From contig CAWJJG010000010.1 in NCBI GenBank assembly GCA_963843085.1, positions 248,001-312,000 on the forward strand: 64,000 nt of DNA, in the 5' to 3' direction. The notes under the pieces are model-generated. The model was not told the origin of the DNA. It saw only the letters and a list, made by a program, of their open reading frames with translations, and did not search any database. The first letter of the stretch is position 1, and each line of letters begins with the position of its first letter. Source of the DNA: DASUPK01 sp963843085 (lineage in GTDB: Bacteria; Actinomycetota; Thermoleophilia; Solirubrobacterales; 70-9). Of the stretch, positions 26,888 to 37,631 are shown piece after piece. The position numbers and the translations under genes are program-made.

Positions 26888-27400
26888 CTAGCCGAACTCG
26901 TCGGCCAGCGCGGCGCCCCAGGATCTCGCCCTCTCGAGCTCGCCGTCGGCCAGCGGTCCCTCTGAGTCCTCGACGAAGAAGCTCTCCGGATCGGCGATGA
27001 GCTCGTAGCCGGCCTTGCGCAATCGCTTGGCGATGCCGCGGGACGCCGAGCCCGTGAGCATGGGCGACTTGTCGATGCGGGTGTCGAAGGCCGCGGCCCT
27101 CCTGCCGCCGCCCTCCCGGTCCGCCAGCCACTTGCGCAGGCCCGGGCCATCAACCGCGCCCGGCTCGAGATCCGTGCCCTCCTCCTCGGCCGCCTGGCCG
27201 GTCCCCTTGCGGCTCATCGTGGTCGCCATACCGTGCATGTGGGTGGGGCCACCCGCGACCAGGACGTCCGCGTCGTCGGCCGCGCTGCCGTCCGCATCGT
27301 TCACCGCCAGGACCTCGGTCTTGCCGAGCCCTTCGGCGATCGCCTCGGCGATCTGCCGCGTGTTGCCGTACATCGACTCGTAGGCGACGACCACCTTCAC
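26888..27400 (-). CDS. Flavodoxin-family protein
   Basis: 170 aa from GTG 27400 (KVVVAYESMYGNTRQIAEAIAEGL); upstream codons are non-homologous. The P-loop-like FMN-phosphate segment SMYGNTRQ and VLVAGGPTHMHGMA match flavodoxins/flavodoxin domain proteins. The FMN-ring loop and KSPMLTGSASRGIAKRL are seen later in the sequence. Probably an FMN redox carrier or quinone reductase-like protein. Divergent from the acyl-CoA ligase, 42 bp apart. Confidence 0.85.
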   Translation of the reverse strand: MKVVVAYESMYGNTRQIAEAIAEGLGKTEVLAVNDADGSAADDADVLVAGGPTHMHGMATTMSRKGTGQAAEEEGTDLEPGAVDGPGLRKWLADREGGGRRAAAFDTRIDKSPMLTGSASRGIAKRLRKAGYELIADPESFFVEDSEGPLADGELERARSWGAALADEFG

Positions 27401-27442
27401 TGACCCGATCTTCCCACGTAAGCTGCGCCGAGGAGTGACGGA

Positions 27443-28936
27443 TTGATCTACCGCAGCCCTGAGCCGGACATCGAGATCCCTGATCTCGCCATGCCCGAGT
27501 ATGTGCTCGGCGCCGCCGCCGCGCGGGGTGACCACCCGGCGTTCGTCGACGGAGCCAGCGGCGACGTCGTCACCTACGCCGAGCTTGCATCGAAGGTTGA
27601 TGCCGTCGCCGCGGTTCTCCAGTCACACGGCATCCGCAAGGGCGACGTCGTCGCCCTGGTCGGCCCGAACAGCGCGGACTGGGGCATCGCCTACCACGGG
27701 ATCCTGCGTGCAGGTGGAGTGGTCACGCCGATGAACCCGCTGCTCACCCAGGAGGAGATGGGCCGCCAGGAGGAGAACTCGGGCTCGAAGATGCTGATCG
27801 ACGATCCCGCGGCGTTCGTCTCCGGGGTCCCGCAGGGCGCCAAGCCGGAGGACGTGGAGATCGATCCCGAGGAGCTCGCCGTCCTGCCCTACTCGAGCGG
27901 GACCACCGGGCTGATGAAGGGCGTGATGCTGACCCACCGCAACCTCGTGGCGAACATCGAGCAGGCCCACAACTCGATGCCGCTGACCGAGGAGGACACG
28001 CTAGTCGGCCTGCTGCCCTTCTTCCACATCTACGGCCAGACGGTGGTGCTCAACATGGGCCTCGCCAAGGGCTCGACCGTGGTCATCATGCAGCGCTTCG
28101 ACTGCGACCTGCTGATGGACCTGATGGAGCGCCACGGCGTCACCTGGCTGCACGTGGCCCCGCCCGTGATCCTCCAGCTCGCCTCCCACACGAACGTCGA
28201 GGGCCGCGACTTCTCCAGGCTCAAGCTGATCATCTCCGGCGCCGCGCCGCTCGACGCGGAGCTCGCAGGCCGGGCGGAGGCCAAGGTCGGCGCTCCCGTC
28301 CGCCAGGGCTACGGGATGACCGAGCTCAGCCCGGTGAGCCACAAGAGCCGCCTCGCGCGGGTCGAGGAGACCCCGCCGGGCAGCGTCGGGGCGCTGATCC
28401 CCAACACCGAGGCCCGGCTGATCGACCCGGAGACCGAGCAGGACGTGGCCGAGGGCGAGGAGGGGGAGATCTGGGTCCGCGGGCCACAGGTGATGAAGGG
28501 CTACCTCAACAATCCGCAGGCGACCGCCGAGACCCTCGTCGAGGACGGCTGGCTGCGAACCGGGGACATCGCCCGGATCGACGAGAACGGCTTCACCTTC
28601 ATCGTCGACCGGCTCAAGGAGCTGATCAAGTACAAGGGCTATCAGGTGCCGCCGGCCGAGCTGGAGGCCGTGCTGGTCTCACACCCGAAGGTCCGCGACG
28701 CCGGTGTGATCGGCGTGCCGATGGACGACGGGGGAGAGACTCCCAAGGCGTTCGTGGCCGCCGACGACGGTGTGGACGCCGACGAGCTGATGGCCTATGT
28801 CGCCAAGCACGTGGCGCCGTACAAGAAGGTCCGCGAGATCGAGTTCGTCGACGAGATCCCCAAGTCGGCCTCCGGCAAGATCCTCCGGCGCGTTCTGCGC
28901 GACCGCGAGGGCGGTGCGACGATCCCGACCAAGTAG
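27443..28936 (+). CDS. Acyl-/aryl-CoA ligase (4-coumarate-CoA ligase-like)
   Basis: 497 aa. It starts at TTG 27443, preceded by AGGAG at 27431-27435; no other start fits. ANL-superfamily motifs: AMP-binding PYSSGTTGLMKGVMLTHRNL (about 150-170), GYGMTELSP, WLRTGDIARIDENGF, KELIKYKGYQVPPAELE, and the catalytic Lys in PKSASGKILRR. It adenylates a carboxylate and transfers it to CoA. The residue pattern resembles 4CL/medium-chain ligases; the exact acid is unknown. Confidence 0.92.
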   Translation: MIYRSPEPDIEIPDLAMPEYVLGAAAARGDHPAFVDGASGDVVTYAELASKVDAVAAVLQSHGIRKGDVVALVGPNSADWGIAYHGILRAGGVVTPMNPLLTQEEMGRQEENSGSKMLIDDPAAFVSGVPQGAKPEDVEIDPEELAVLPYSSGTTGLMKGVMLTHRNLVANIEQAHNSMPLTEEDTLVGLLPFFHIYGQTVVLNMGLAKGSTVVIMQRFDCDLLMDLMERHGVTWLHVAPPVILQLASHTNVEGRDFSRLKLIISGAAPLDAELAGRAEAKVGAPVRQGYGMTELSPVSHKSRLARVEETPPGSVGALIPNTEARLIDPETEQDVAEGEEGEIWVRGPQVMKGYLNNPQATAETLVEDGWLRTGDIARIDENGFTFIVDRLKELIKYKGYQVPPAELEAVLVSHPKVRDAGVIGVPMDDGGETPKAFVAADDGVDADELMAYVAKHVAPYKKVREIEFVDEIPKSASGKILRRVLRDREGGATIPTK

Positions 28937-28952
28937 CCCGCTTCGACTCAGA

Positions 28953-28993
28953 CCGGCGCCGACGGCAAGGAGGCCGTGGAGGCCGTCGGCCGG
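28953..28993. terminator. GC-rich hairpin between convergent genes
   Basis: CCGACGGC (28959-28966) pairs with GCCGTCGG (28982-28989), extended by CCGG arms through a 2-nt bulge; the loop is 15 nt. It fills the gap between the CoA ligase and cupin genes. No T-tract. Confidence 0.4.
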
Positions 28994-28995
28994 AT

Positions 28996-29478
28996 CTAGC
29001 TGTTCGGCGTCGAGGGTGGGGCGCCGGTGCGCAGCAGCGTCGCCAGGTAGATCACGATCTTCGACCTGCCCTTGTTGGCTGCCTGGTGGATCGTTCCGGG
29101 CTGCTCGGCGATCCACTGTCCCGCGGCGATCCTGCCGCTGGAGCCGGCGGCGATCCTGCGGACCAGGCGGGCGTTGTCGGCGGGCCCGGTCATCACAGCA
29201 ACTGAGCCGCGCTTGACGGTGTAGGTGAGCACTCCAGCCTGGATGTAGGCGACCTGCGTGCCCTCGTGGTGGTGGAGAGCGAGTGTGCCCCCAGTCGGGA
29301 TCGTCACCCGGGAGAGGCCCAGCGTCCTGCCCTTCACTCCCTTCACCTTGGTGCTCTGGGCGAGAGGGGTGCGGACTACCGTGGCGCCCCCCGATTCGGC
29401 GATCACGTACCCGGCGGCTGCGCCGATCGCCACCAGCGCGACCGCTGCCAGGAACATGAGGAGTCGGAGGCGACGCAT
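28996..29478 (-). CDS. Membrane-anchored cupin-domain protein
   Basis: 160 aa. One N-terminal membrane segment (RLLMFLAAVALVAIGAAAGYVIA), then a cupin barrel: GGTLALHHHEGTQVAYIQAGVLTYTV carries the His-His-Glu metal cluster, and EQPGTIHQAAN the second-motif His. Small-molecule binding outside the membrane is likely; enzyme activity is unknown. A TAGGGT box ends 9 nt from ATG 29478. Confidence 0.83.
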   Translation of the reverse strand: MRRLRLLMFLAAVALVAIGAAAGYVIAESGGATVVRTPLAQSTKVKGVKGRTLGLSRVTIPTGGTLALHHHEGTQVAYIQAGVLTYTVKRGSVAVMTGPADNARLVRRIAAGSSGRIAAGQWIAEQPGTIHQAANKGRSKIVIYLATLLRTGAPPSTPNS

Positions 29479-29513
29479 CGCTCGGCGACCCTAACAGCGA
29501 AAATGGACGTCAG

Positions 29514-31100
29514 ATGGGGGATGTCCAGATACTCCTCGCCGCGCTGTTCGTCTCGGCCGCCGGGCTGAACGCGATCGCGAACAGGCTGACCGTGCCGTAC
29601 CCGATCACGCTGGTGCTCGGCGGCCTCGTCCTCGGGCTCATTCCGGGAATTCCCGAAATCACGCTCAACCCGGATCTGGTCCTGCTCGTCTTCCTGCCGC
29701 CGCTGCTCTATGCGTCGGCCTTCTTCTACGACCTGCGCAGCCTGCGCAATGACGCGCGAGTCATAACCCTCAATGCGATCGGACTGACCCTCGCGACGGC
29801 AGCGGTCGTCGGGGTGGTCGCGCATGAGGTGATGGACCTGCCTTGGGCCGTCTCGTTCGCGTTGGGGGCGATCGTCTCACCGACCGACCCGGCGGCCGCG
29901 ACCGCGATCATGCGCCGGGTCGGCGCTCCGAGGCGAATGGTGAACGTGCTCGAGGGGGAGAGCATGGTCAACGATGCGGCCGCCCTGCTCGCCTACAAGG
30001 TGGCCGTCGCCGCAGCGATCGGCGAGGGCGTCTCAGCCTCCCACACGTTCCTGCAGTTCTTCGGCGACGTGGCCGGCGGGGTGGCAATCGGCTTCGTGGT
30101 CGGCTGGGCCATCGCGGAGATCCGCAAGCGCATCAATGACGTCAACACGGAGCTGACGATCTCTCTCTTCAGCGCCTACGGCGCCTTCATCCCGGCGGAC
30201 CAACTCGGGGTCTCGGGGGTGCTCGCCGTCGTCACCTGCGGTCTCGTGCTCGGGTTCCGGGCGCCCGAGATCGCCTCGCCGGAGAGCCGGATGCAGGGCT
30301 ACGGCCTCTGGTCGATCCTCACCTTCCTTCTCAACGCGACGCTCTTCATCCTGATCGGCCTGCAGCTGCCCACGATCGTCGACGGGCTGAGCGGTGAGCC
30401 CGCCGGCCAGGTCGTGGGCTATGCAGCGGTCGTCTGCGGTGTCGTCATCGCGATGCGGTTCATCTGGATCAACACGATCACCGTGGTGATCAGGACCCTC
30501 GATCGACGCGAATCCCAGCGGGCGAAACGCTCGACCTGGCGCGCCAGGACGATTGGGGGCTGGGCAGGAATGCGCGGCGCCGTTTCGCTGGCTGCCGCTC
30601 TTGCACTGCCGCTGCACACCAACGGCGGCGAGCCGTTTCCTGGCCGCGACCTGATCCTCTTCATCACGTTCGCGCTGATCCTCGTGACGGTGGTGGGGGA
30701 GGGACTGACGCTGCCCTGGGTGATCCGGCGACTGGACGTGGTCGAGGACGGCTCTGAGGAGGAGAACGAGGAGACCAGGGCCCGGCTGGTGATCGCCAAG
30801 GCGGCTCTTGACCGCGTGGACGAGCTCGAGGGGGAGGACTGGACCCGCGACGGCACGGTCGAGCGCGTCCGCAACCTCTACCGCTACCGCAAGCGCCGCT
30901 TCGCGATCCGGGCCGGGAAGATCGACGACGAGGACGGGGTCGAGGAGCGTTCCCTCGCCTACCAGCGGCTGATGCACGAGATCTACGCGGTCCAGCGCGC
31001 GGAGCTCATCCGGCTGCGAAACCAGCGGGAGATCAGCGCCGAGGTGATGCGCCGGGTCGAGCGCGAGCTCGACCTCGAGGAGCAGCGGCTGGAGGTCTAG
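29514..31100 (+). CDS. Na+/H+ antiporter (CPA1 family)
   Basis: 528 aa. About 12 membrane helices followed by a cytoplasmic helical tail of about 110 residues. The ion-binding region GAIVSPTDPAAATAIMRRVGAPRRMVNVLEGESMVNDAAALLAYK holds the conserved PTDP and END-type motifs, and GWAGMRGAVSLAAALALP is the second hallmark. It exchanges protons for Na+ at the membrane and contributes to pH and salt balance. Its TAG stop overlaps the convergent lipoprotein gene by 4 bp. Confidence 0.92.
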   Translation: MGDVQILLAALFVSAAGLNAIANRLTVPYPITLVLGGLVLGLIPGIPEITLNPDLVLLVFLPPLLYASAFFYDLRSLRNDARVITLNAIGLTLATAAVVGVVAHEVMDLPWAVSFALGAIVSPTDPAAATAIMRRVGAPRRMVNVLEGESMVNDAAALLAYKVAVAAAIGEGVSASHTFLQFFGDVAGGVAIGFVVGWAIAEIRKRINDVNTELTISLFSAYGAFIPADQLGVSGVLAVVTCGLVLGFRAPEIASPESRMQGYGLWSILTFLLNATLFILIGLQLPTIVDGLSGEPAGQVVGYAAVVCGVVIAMRFIWINTITVVIRTLDRRESQRAKRSTWRARTIGGWAGMRGAVSLAAALALPLHTNGGEPFPGRDLILFITFALILVTVVGEGLTLPWVIRRLDVVEDGSEEENEETRARLVIAKAALDRVDELEGEDWTRDGTVERVRNLYRYRKRRFAIRAGKIDDEDGVEERSLAYQRLMHEIYAVQRAELIRLRNQREISAEVMRRVERELDLEEQRLEV

Positions 31101-31675
31101 TAGCCCGGCGGCTTGACCGGCGGCCCGAGGTAGACGTGCGCGAGCCGGATCGCGAGGGGCTTGCGCGCAGCTGCGCCGGTGGGCCAGATCACCTTGATGG
31201 TGTCCAGGCGAACGCCGTCAGTGGTCAGCATCCGGCTCTGCAACGGGAACCAGAATCCCCCGAGCCCCAGGCTCGTCACGGGCGCCGGCGCGGCATGAGC
31301 CGCCTTGTGAGACCACTCCACGTTCTGCCAGAACTCGACTTGTTCGCGATCCATCCGGATGTAGGGCTGGGGCGCGCTGTCGAGCATGACGACCGCTCCC
31401 ACATCTCCGGCATGTAGCCGGCAGCCAGCCGCATTGTTCGAGGCCTTGAACGGAGAGCCAGTCACAGCGTCCGGCTGGACGGAAGCCGTCTTCGCGAGCA
31501 CCGCTCGTGCTCGCCGGGAGCATGCCGGCTGCAGGTGGCGATGGTGTGCGGAGACCGGCGTCGGCGCCGGGGAAGGTGGTGGCGGAGACGGAGCCGAGGC
31601 CATGCCGCCGTTCGATGAGGACCCGCACCCGGCGAGCACAACCCCCGCGATCAGGGCTGTCGTCACGAACCTCAT
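31097..31675 (-). CDS. Putative lipoprotein, function unknown
   Basis: 192 aa from ATG 31675. Lipobox LIAGVVLAGCGSSS predicts lipid attachment at Cys16. A Pro/Ser-rich spacer (SAPSPPPPSPAPTPV) leads to a folded domain with three Cys and WSHKAAHAAPAPVTSLGLGGFWFP. The C-terminal IRLAHVYLGP is conserved-looking. Family not recognised; surface-exposed. Divergent from the CGNR gene with only 19 bp between. Confidence 0.7.
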   Translation of the reverse strand: MRFVTTALIAGVVLAGCGSSSNGGMASAPSPPPPSPAPTPVSAHHRHLQPACSRRARAVLAKTASVQPDAVTGSPFKASNNAAGCRLHAGDVGAVVMLDSAPQPYIRMDREQVEFWQNVEWSHKAAHAAPAPVTSLGLGGFWFPLQSRMLTTDGVRLDTIKVIWPTGAAARKPLAIRLAHVYLGPPVKPPGY

Positions 31676-31694
31676 GGCGTTACCACCGTATAGC

Positions 31695-32291
31695 ATGACG
31701 CTGGTGATGGGAAACAGGAGCGAACTGCAGCCTGGCGACAGGCCGCCCGCTCCTGGTGAGTTGTCGCTGGTACAGGCCTTCGTCAACTCGCGCTGGGATC
31801 TCGAGCGCGAGCTCCAGGACCAGTTCGCCGACCGGGAAGGGCTGGCGAGGTGGTTCATCGATCGAGACCTCGTTCCCGCCGGCACGCGGGTGAGCGAGGC
31901 CGGCCTTCGTCGAGCCCTGGACGCAAGGGACGGCCTTCAGGCGCTGTTTTTCGCCAACAACGGCGCTGAGCTGGACCGTGAGGCGGTCGAAAAGCTGGAA
32001 CGAGCCCTACGCGGCCCCGGTCCCTTCGTCAAGCTGGGCGCCGATTCGCCGCCGGACTTCGTCCCGTGGTCGCGGGACGTCGATGGCGTTCTGGCCCTGA
32101 TCGGAACGATCGCTGCGATCGCCCAGCTCGACGGCAGGTGGATCCGGCTCAAAGCCTGCCCCGGGGACGACTGCGGCTGGACCTTCTACGACCACAGCCG
32201 CAACCAGGCCGGGAGCTGGTGCTCGATGTCGGTATGCGGCTCGCGCGCCAAGGCGAGGGACTACCGGCGCAGGAAGAGTCGGCGGAACTAG
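31695..32291 (+). CDS. CGNR zinc-finger domain regulator
   Basis: 198 aa. N-terminal helical ABATE-type stress-sensing domain (ELSLVQAFVNSRWDLERE..., FVDGVLALIGTIAAIAQ-like region) and C-terminal zinc finger CPGDDCGWTFYDHSRNQAGSWC followed by CGSRAKARDYRRR, a CGSR variant of the name-giving CGNR motif. Probably DNA-binding. The start is ATG 31695, or 31707 if TAGCAT (31691) is its -10. Overlaps the DUF2855 gene stop by 4 bp. Confidence 0.87.
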   Translation: MTLVMGNRSELQPGDRPPAPGELSLVQAFVNSRWDLERELQDQFADREGLARWFIDRDLVPAGTRVSEAGLRRALDARDGLQALFFANNGAELDREAVEKLERALRGPGPFVKLGADSPPDFVPWSRDVDGVLALIGTIAAIAQLDGRWIRLKACPGDDCGWTFYDHSRNQAGSWCSMSVCGSRAKARDYRRRKSRRN

Positions 32292-33355
32292 TCGCGCGGT
32301 CGCAGCACGTGACCGACCGCGGGGTCGGACTTGCCGTCGAGCACCTCTCGGTAGATGCGCTCGACGTCCTCAGGGCCGGAGCCGTGCTCGACCCGGAGCC
32401 AGCCGCGGGCCCACTCGACATAGGGCCGCCAGGCGTCGGCGAGCCGCTGGTTCAGGCCCTCTGCGCCCCAGTCCTCTGTGCGCTTCTGTAGGCGGGTGGG
32501 CGCGAAGAAGAAGGTCGGAGCGGGGCCGGCCAGCTCCTCCGAGCCGCCGAGGTCGCCCTTGTGCGTGATGCCGACGGCGGCGTCGTGCTTGAGCTCATCC
32601 CCCCAATGACCGTGGACGGCGCTGCGCACCTTCGCATCGCCGGCGACGTCGACGTAGACGGCCGGGTCGCGGTCGATCGAGTCGAGCTCGTCATAGGTGA
32701 CCACCCGGTCGTAGACGCCGAGCGACTCGGTGAACTCCACGTTCCGGGGCGAGGTCAATCCGATCACCTCGACGCCGTCCCGCTTGCTCAGCAGATAGGC
32801 GAGCGCGGAGGTCGTCCGGCTCGACGCCGAGGAGAGCACGGCGAGCTTCGCTCCGAACATGTCCTCGTCGCCGAGGAAGTCGTCGATCAGGAACGAGGTG
32901 AAGTAGAGGGGCCAGAGGAGGATCTCGTAGTCCTCGTTCGCCTTCTCGTACATGTCGTTGCCGTCTGTGCGCAGATACCGGTTGTAGGCGGCGGGGAGGC
33001 CGACGCGGTGGGGTGAGACGTCCACGAAGTCCGTGTCGCTGGCGCGATCGGGCTGGACGACCAGATGGCTCGCGGGCGGCAGGTAGCCGTAGACCCTGAT
33101 CCCCTCGGGCACGCCCTCGGCCTTCGAATCGACGACGTCGGCGTAACCCCAGACCGGCATGTGCGCCCACCCATCCTCGGCCGGGAAGAAGTCCCAGTAG
33201 TTCATCGCCTCGCCCATCACCGCGTAGGTGATGTTGTTGGTGGTGAGGCCGAAGGAGTCGACGCCGAGGAGCACCTGCCCCTCCTCGAGCTCGGGCGCAT
33301 CGTTCTCCTCGAAGCGCGTCTGCTGCAGATCGTCTTTGCGGACCTGGAAGTCGAT
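32288..33355 (-). CDS. DUF2855 family protein with probable ATC start
   Basis: About 355 aa if read from 33355. The first canonical start is GTG 33274, but the 27 codons before it read DFQVRKDDLQQTRFEENDAPE, matching the usual DUF2855 N-terminus, and the frame is closed by TAA at 33365-33367. The only credible start is ATC 33355, 6 nt after TAAGCT. The body (VDSFGLTTNNITYAVMGEAMNYWDFFPA) and the MDR/Rossmann-like LAVLSSASSRTTSALAYLL segment are intact. Function of the family is unknown; it resembles medium-chain reductases. Follows a GGDEF gene by 13 bp. Confidence 0.85.
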   Translation of the reverse strand: MDFQVRKDDLQQTRFEENDAPELEEGQVLLGVDSFGLTTNNITYAVMGEAMNYWDFFPAEDGWAHMPVWGYADVVDSKAEGVPEGIRVYGYLPPASHLVVQPDRASDTDFVDVSPHRVGLPAAYNRYLRTDGNDMYEKANEDYEILLWPLYFTSFLIDDFLGDEDMFGAKLAVLSSASSRTTSALAYLLSKRDGVEVIGLTSPRNVEFTESLGVYDRVVTYDELDSIDRDPAVYVDVAGDAKVRSAVHGHWGDELKHDAAVGITHKGDLGGSEELAGPAPTFFFAPTRLQKRTEDWGAEGLNQRLADAWRPYVEWARGWLRVEHGSGPEDVERIYREVLDGKSDPAVGHVLRPRD

Positions 33356-33361
33356 TGCCGG

Positions 33362-33367
33362 AGCTTA
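33362..33367 (-). promoter_or_regulatory. Leaderless-type -10 box (TAAGCT) before an ATC start
   Basis: On the minus strand TAAGCT ends 6 nt before ATC 33355, the same geometry as before ordinary ATG/GTG starts in this window. Confidence 0.4.
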
Positions 33368-33368
33368 T

Positions 33369-34355
33369 TCAGTGGGCGGAGGGAGGCACGATCCGCCCGG
33401 GCGATGGCTCGCGCTTCGCCCTCAGCAGCGCGCGATCGGCGGCGTCGTGCAGGGCCAGTCCATCCCCGCTCGACAGGGATGCGACCCCGAAGCAGGCGGT
33501 GACGCTGAGCTCTCCGAGCTGGGCATCCTCGATCGCCGTGACGACGCGTGTGGCGGCGACCTTCGCTCCTTCGAGCCAGGTCTCGGGCATCAACAGCGCG
33601 AACTCATCGCCGCCGATCCGGAACGCATCGTCGGTCAGCCGGGAGGAGTCGATCGCCTTGGCCACGCCGCGGAGGACCGTGTCGCCCGCGGGATGTCCGA
33701 GCTCGTCGTTGACGGCCTTGAACCCATCGAGGTCGAAGATGGCGAGGGCAAGGGGGTGCTGGTAGCGGGTGCTGCGCGCAGCCTCGACCGACAGACGCTC
33801 CTCGAACGCGCGGCGATTGAGCAGGCCGGTCAGCGCATCCGTTCGGCTCTCCATCTCCTTGATCTCGAAGAGGGAGGCGTGGGCCATCTGCGCCGAGATC
33901 GATTGGGTGAGCAACTGGAGCGTCTCCACCTCCTCCGGCCCGAAGGCTCCCGCTGCGGATGAGTAGACCTTGAGGACGCCGAACGCATCATCGCCGTGAC
34001 GCAGCGGAACGGCGATCATCGACCGGGCGTTCACCCTGCGAGAGGCGGCGCGGTCGATTCGGGGATCCACCTCGGTGTCGTTGCAGTGGAGAACCTGGTC
34101 GAGGTCCAGGGCAAGGCCCGAGAGGCTGCTGTCGCGGTCCAGCCTGATGCCGAGGTAGGGGGTGGCGTCGCCGGTGGTGACCGTGTAGACCATCTCGTCC
34201 TCGTCTGGGACCTCGATGACGCCGGCTCTCGCCCCCGTGAGCTCCTGGGCGCGCTCGACCACCAGCCTCATCAGCTCGCCGGAATCGAGGTCCGCGGCCG
34301 TGATCTCGCTCTGGGTTTTGATGATCGCCCGAAGGCGATCAGTCTGCGCCTCCAT
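33369..34355 (-). CDS. GAF-GGDEF diguanylate cyclase (cytosolic)
   Basis: 328 aa from ATG 34355. GAF-type sensor domain at about 20-155 (MRLVVERAQELTGARAGVIEV ... MIAVPLRHGDDAFGVLKVYS), then GGDEF domain at about 165-325 with the catalytic GGDEF at 248-252. An RxxD inhibitory site (RLTD) lies five residues before it. It should make c-di-GMP from GTP under GAF control. Its TGA is 13 nt before the proposed DUF2855 start. Confidence 0.92.
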   Translation of the reverse strand: MEAQTDRLRAIIKTQSEITAADLDSGELMRLVVERAQELTGARAGVIEVPDEDEMVYTVTTGDATPYLGIRLDRDSSLSGLALDLDQVLHCNDTEVDPRIDRAASRRVNARSMIAVPLRHGDDAFGVLKVYSSAAGAFGPEEVETLQLLTQSISAQMAHASLFEIKEMESRTDALTGLLNRRAFEERLSVEAARSTRYQHPLALAIFDLDGFKAVNDELGHPAGDTVLRGVAKAIDSSRLTDDAFRIGGDEFALLMPETWLEGAKVAATRVVTAIEDAQLGELSVTACFGVASLSSGDGLALHDAADRALLRAKREPSPGRIVPPSAH

Positions 34356-34496
34356 GCACCCGATTAATCGGCCAGCCGGATACCGACTATTAGCCCCTGT
34401 GGCCAATTGGACATTTGATTGACAGCGCCCAATAGGCGTAGCCGCGAGTGCTTTCTTCTCGGCGGAACGCTCGGGTTCAGCCTGATCCGCGCCCAG

Positions 34497-36644
<2,148 letters not shown>

Positions 36645-36919
36645 CGTCGGGGCAGCCTCCTCGCAGGCGTGGCGCGCCATGCGGGCGCGCCGGATTGATC
36701 ACAAGAATCGAGCCGAGAGATTAGAGGCCAGGGAGCGATCGGAGCATTGTCCGCACGTACAAAGATCGCAATACGCGGTTCGACACGAGGTCGGGCCACC
36801 CGCTGGGCCGGATTCAGCGCATATTGCGGAGCCCGTGACCGGATCGCCTCGGGCTGAGTCGACCCGGGTGATATTGCTAGCGCTTCGGCACATGGCTCCA
36901 ACCAAGAAAGGGGGAGACC

Positions 36920-37189
36920 ATGGACCTCGTGGATGCACAGATCGACGTGATGGGGCTCGTTCGTTCCCGCGTCGCGTTTGACGCAATCGAGACTCGGATC
37001 AATGAGATCCCCGGATTGGCCGACCCGGAGCGAGCCGCTTTATGGCTTTGCGCATGGTCGCGCCAGGGCCGGACGTGGCAGCTCAAGACGGCGGACCAGC
37101 TCCTGCAGTGGATCGGAGATCAGACGACGCTTCCAGCACTCGGCGTGAAGGCGGACGGCTCAACCGCCAGGGGGCTGCCGCCGGCCTAG
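36920..37189 (+). CDS. Small hypothetical protein divergent from GSIII
   Basis: 89 aa. A GGGGGAG site lies just before ATG 36920. Mostly helical, with a Trp-rich middle (ALWLCAWSRQGRTWQLKTADQLLQWIGDQ); the last 20 residues look disordered. Not recognised. It shares a 275-bp divergent region with glutamine synthetase, so co-regulation is possible. Confidence 0.55.
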   Translation: MDLVDAQIDVMGLVRSRVAFDAIETRINEIPGLADPERAALWLCAWSRQGRTWQLKTADQLLQWIGDQTTLPALGVKADGSTARGLPPA

Positions 37190-37199
37190 GAGAGAGGGC

Positions 37200-37205
37200 T
37201 AGGCT
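37200..37205 (+). promoter_or_regulatory. Leaderless-type -10 box (TAGGCT)
   Basis: TAGGCT ends 6 nt before GTG 37212; no Shine-Dalgarno. Confidence 0.45.
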
Positions 37206-37211
37206 GCGCCG

Positions 37212-37631
37212 GTGGGCGACTTTCCGGCACCGAGCGAAGGGATCGCGTTGACGCACTTCCTCGTCAGCGCCGACGTGGCCCGCTCGGCGGCCTTCTACGC
37301 GGGTGTGCTGGGCGGCGAGGTGGTGATGGAGGGCGAGCCGACCATCGTTCAGCTCGCCAACTCGTGGGTGATCATCAACGTCGGCGGAGGCCCGACCGAG
37401 GACAAGCCGGAGGTCGTGCTCGACGTGCCCGACGACCCCAACCGGGTGAGCGCCTTCCTCAACATCCGGGTCGCCGACATCCAGGCTTGTTATGAGGAGT
37501 GGGGTGCGAAGGGCGCCGAGTTCCTCACGCCACCGCAGGACCGCGGTGCCGAGATCCGCTGCTACATGCGCGACCCGGACGGCCACCTGATCGAGGTCGG
37601 GCAGAGCACCGCGGGCCGGGGCGGCAACTAG
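37212..37631 (+). CDS. VOC (glyoxalase/bleomycin-resistance fold) protein, single domain
   Basis: 139 aa from GTG 37212. Two beta-alpha-beta-beta-beta units: LTHFLVSADVARSAAFYAGVLGGEVVMEGEP and FLNIRVADIQACYEEWGAKGAEFLTPP, ending CYMRDPDGHLIEVGQ. Metal-ligand candidates His (LTHF) and Glu (LIEV) are present. It may be a lyase, dioxygenase or binding protein. It overlaps the convergent VOC gene by 4 bp at CTAG. Confidence 0.87.
   Translation: MGDFPAPSEGIALTHFLVSADVARSAAFYAGVLGGEVVMEGEPTIVQLANSWVIINVGGGPTEDKPEVVLDVPDDPNRVSAFLNIRVADIQACYEEWGAKGAEFLTPPQDRGAEIRCYMRDPDGHLIEVGQSTAGRGGN

Noticed and set aside
27435..27445. GTG 27435 as the CoA-ligase start
   Set aside because: It is followed in frame by a TGA after two codons; TTG 27443 with its AGGAG site is the workable start.
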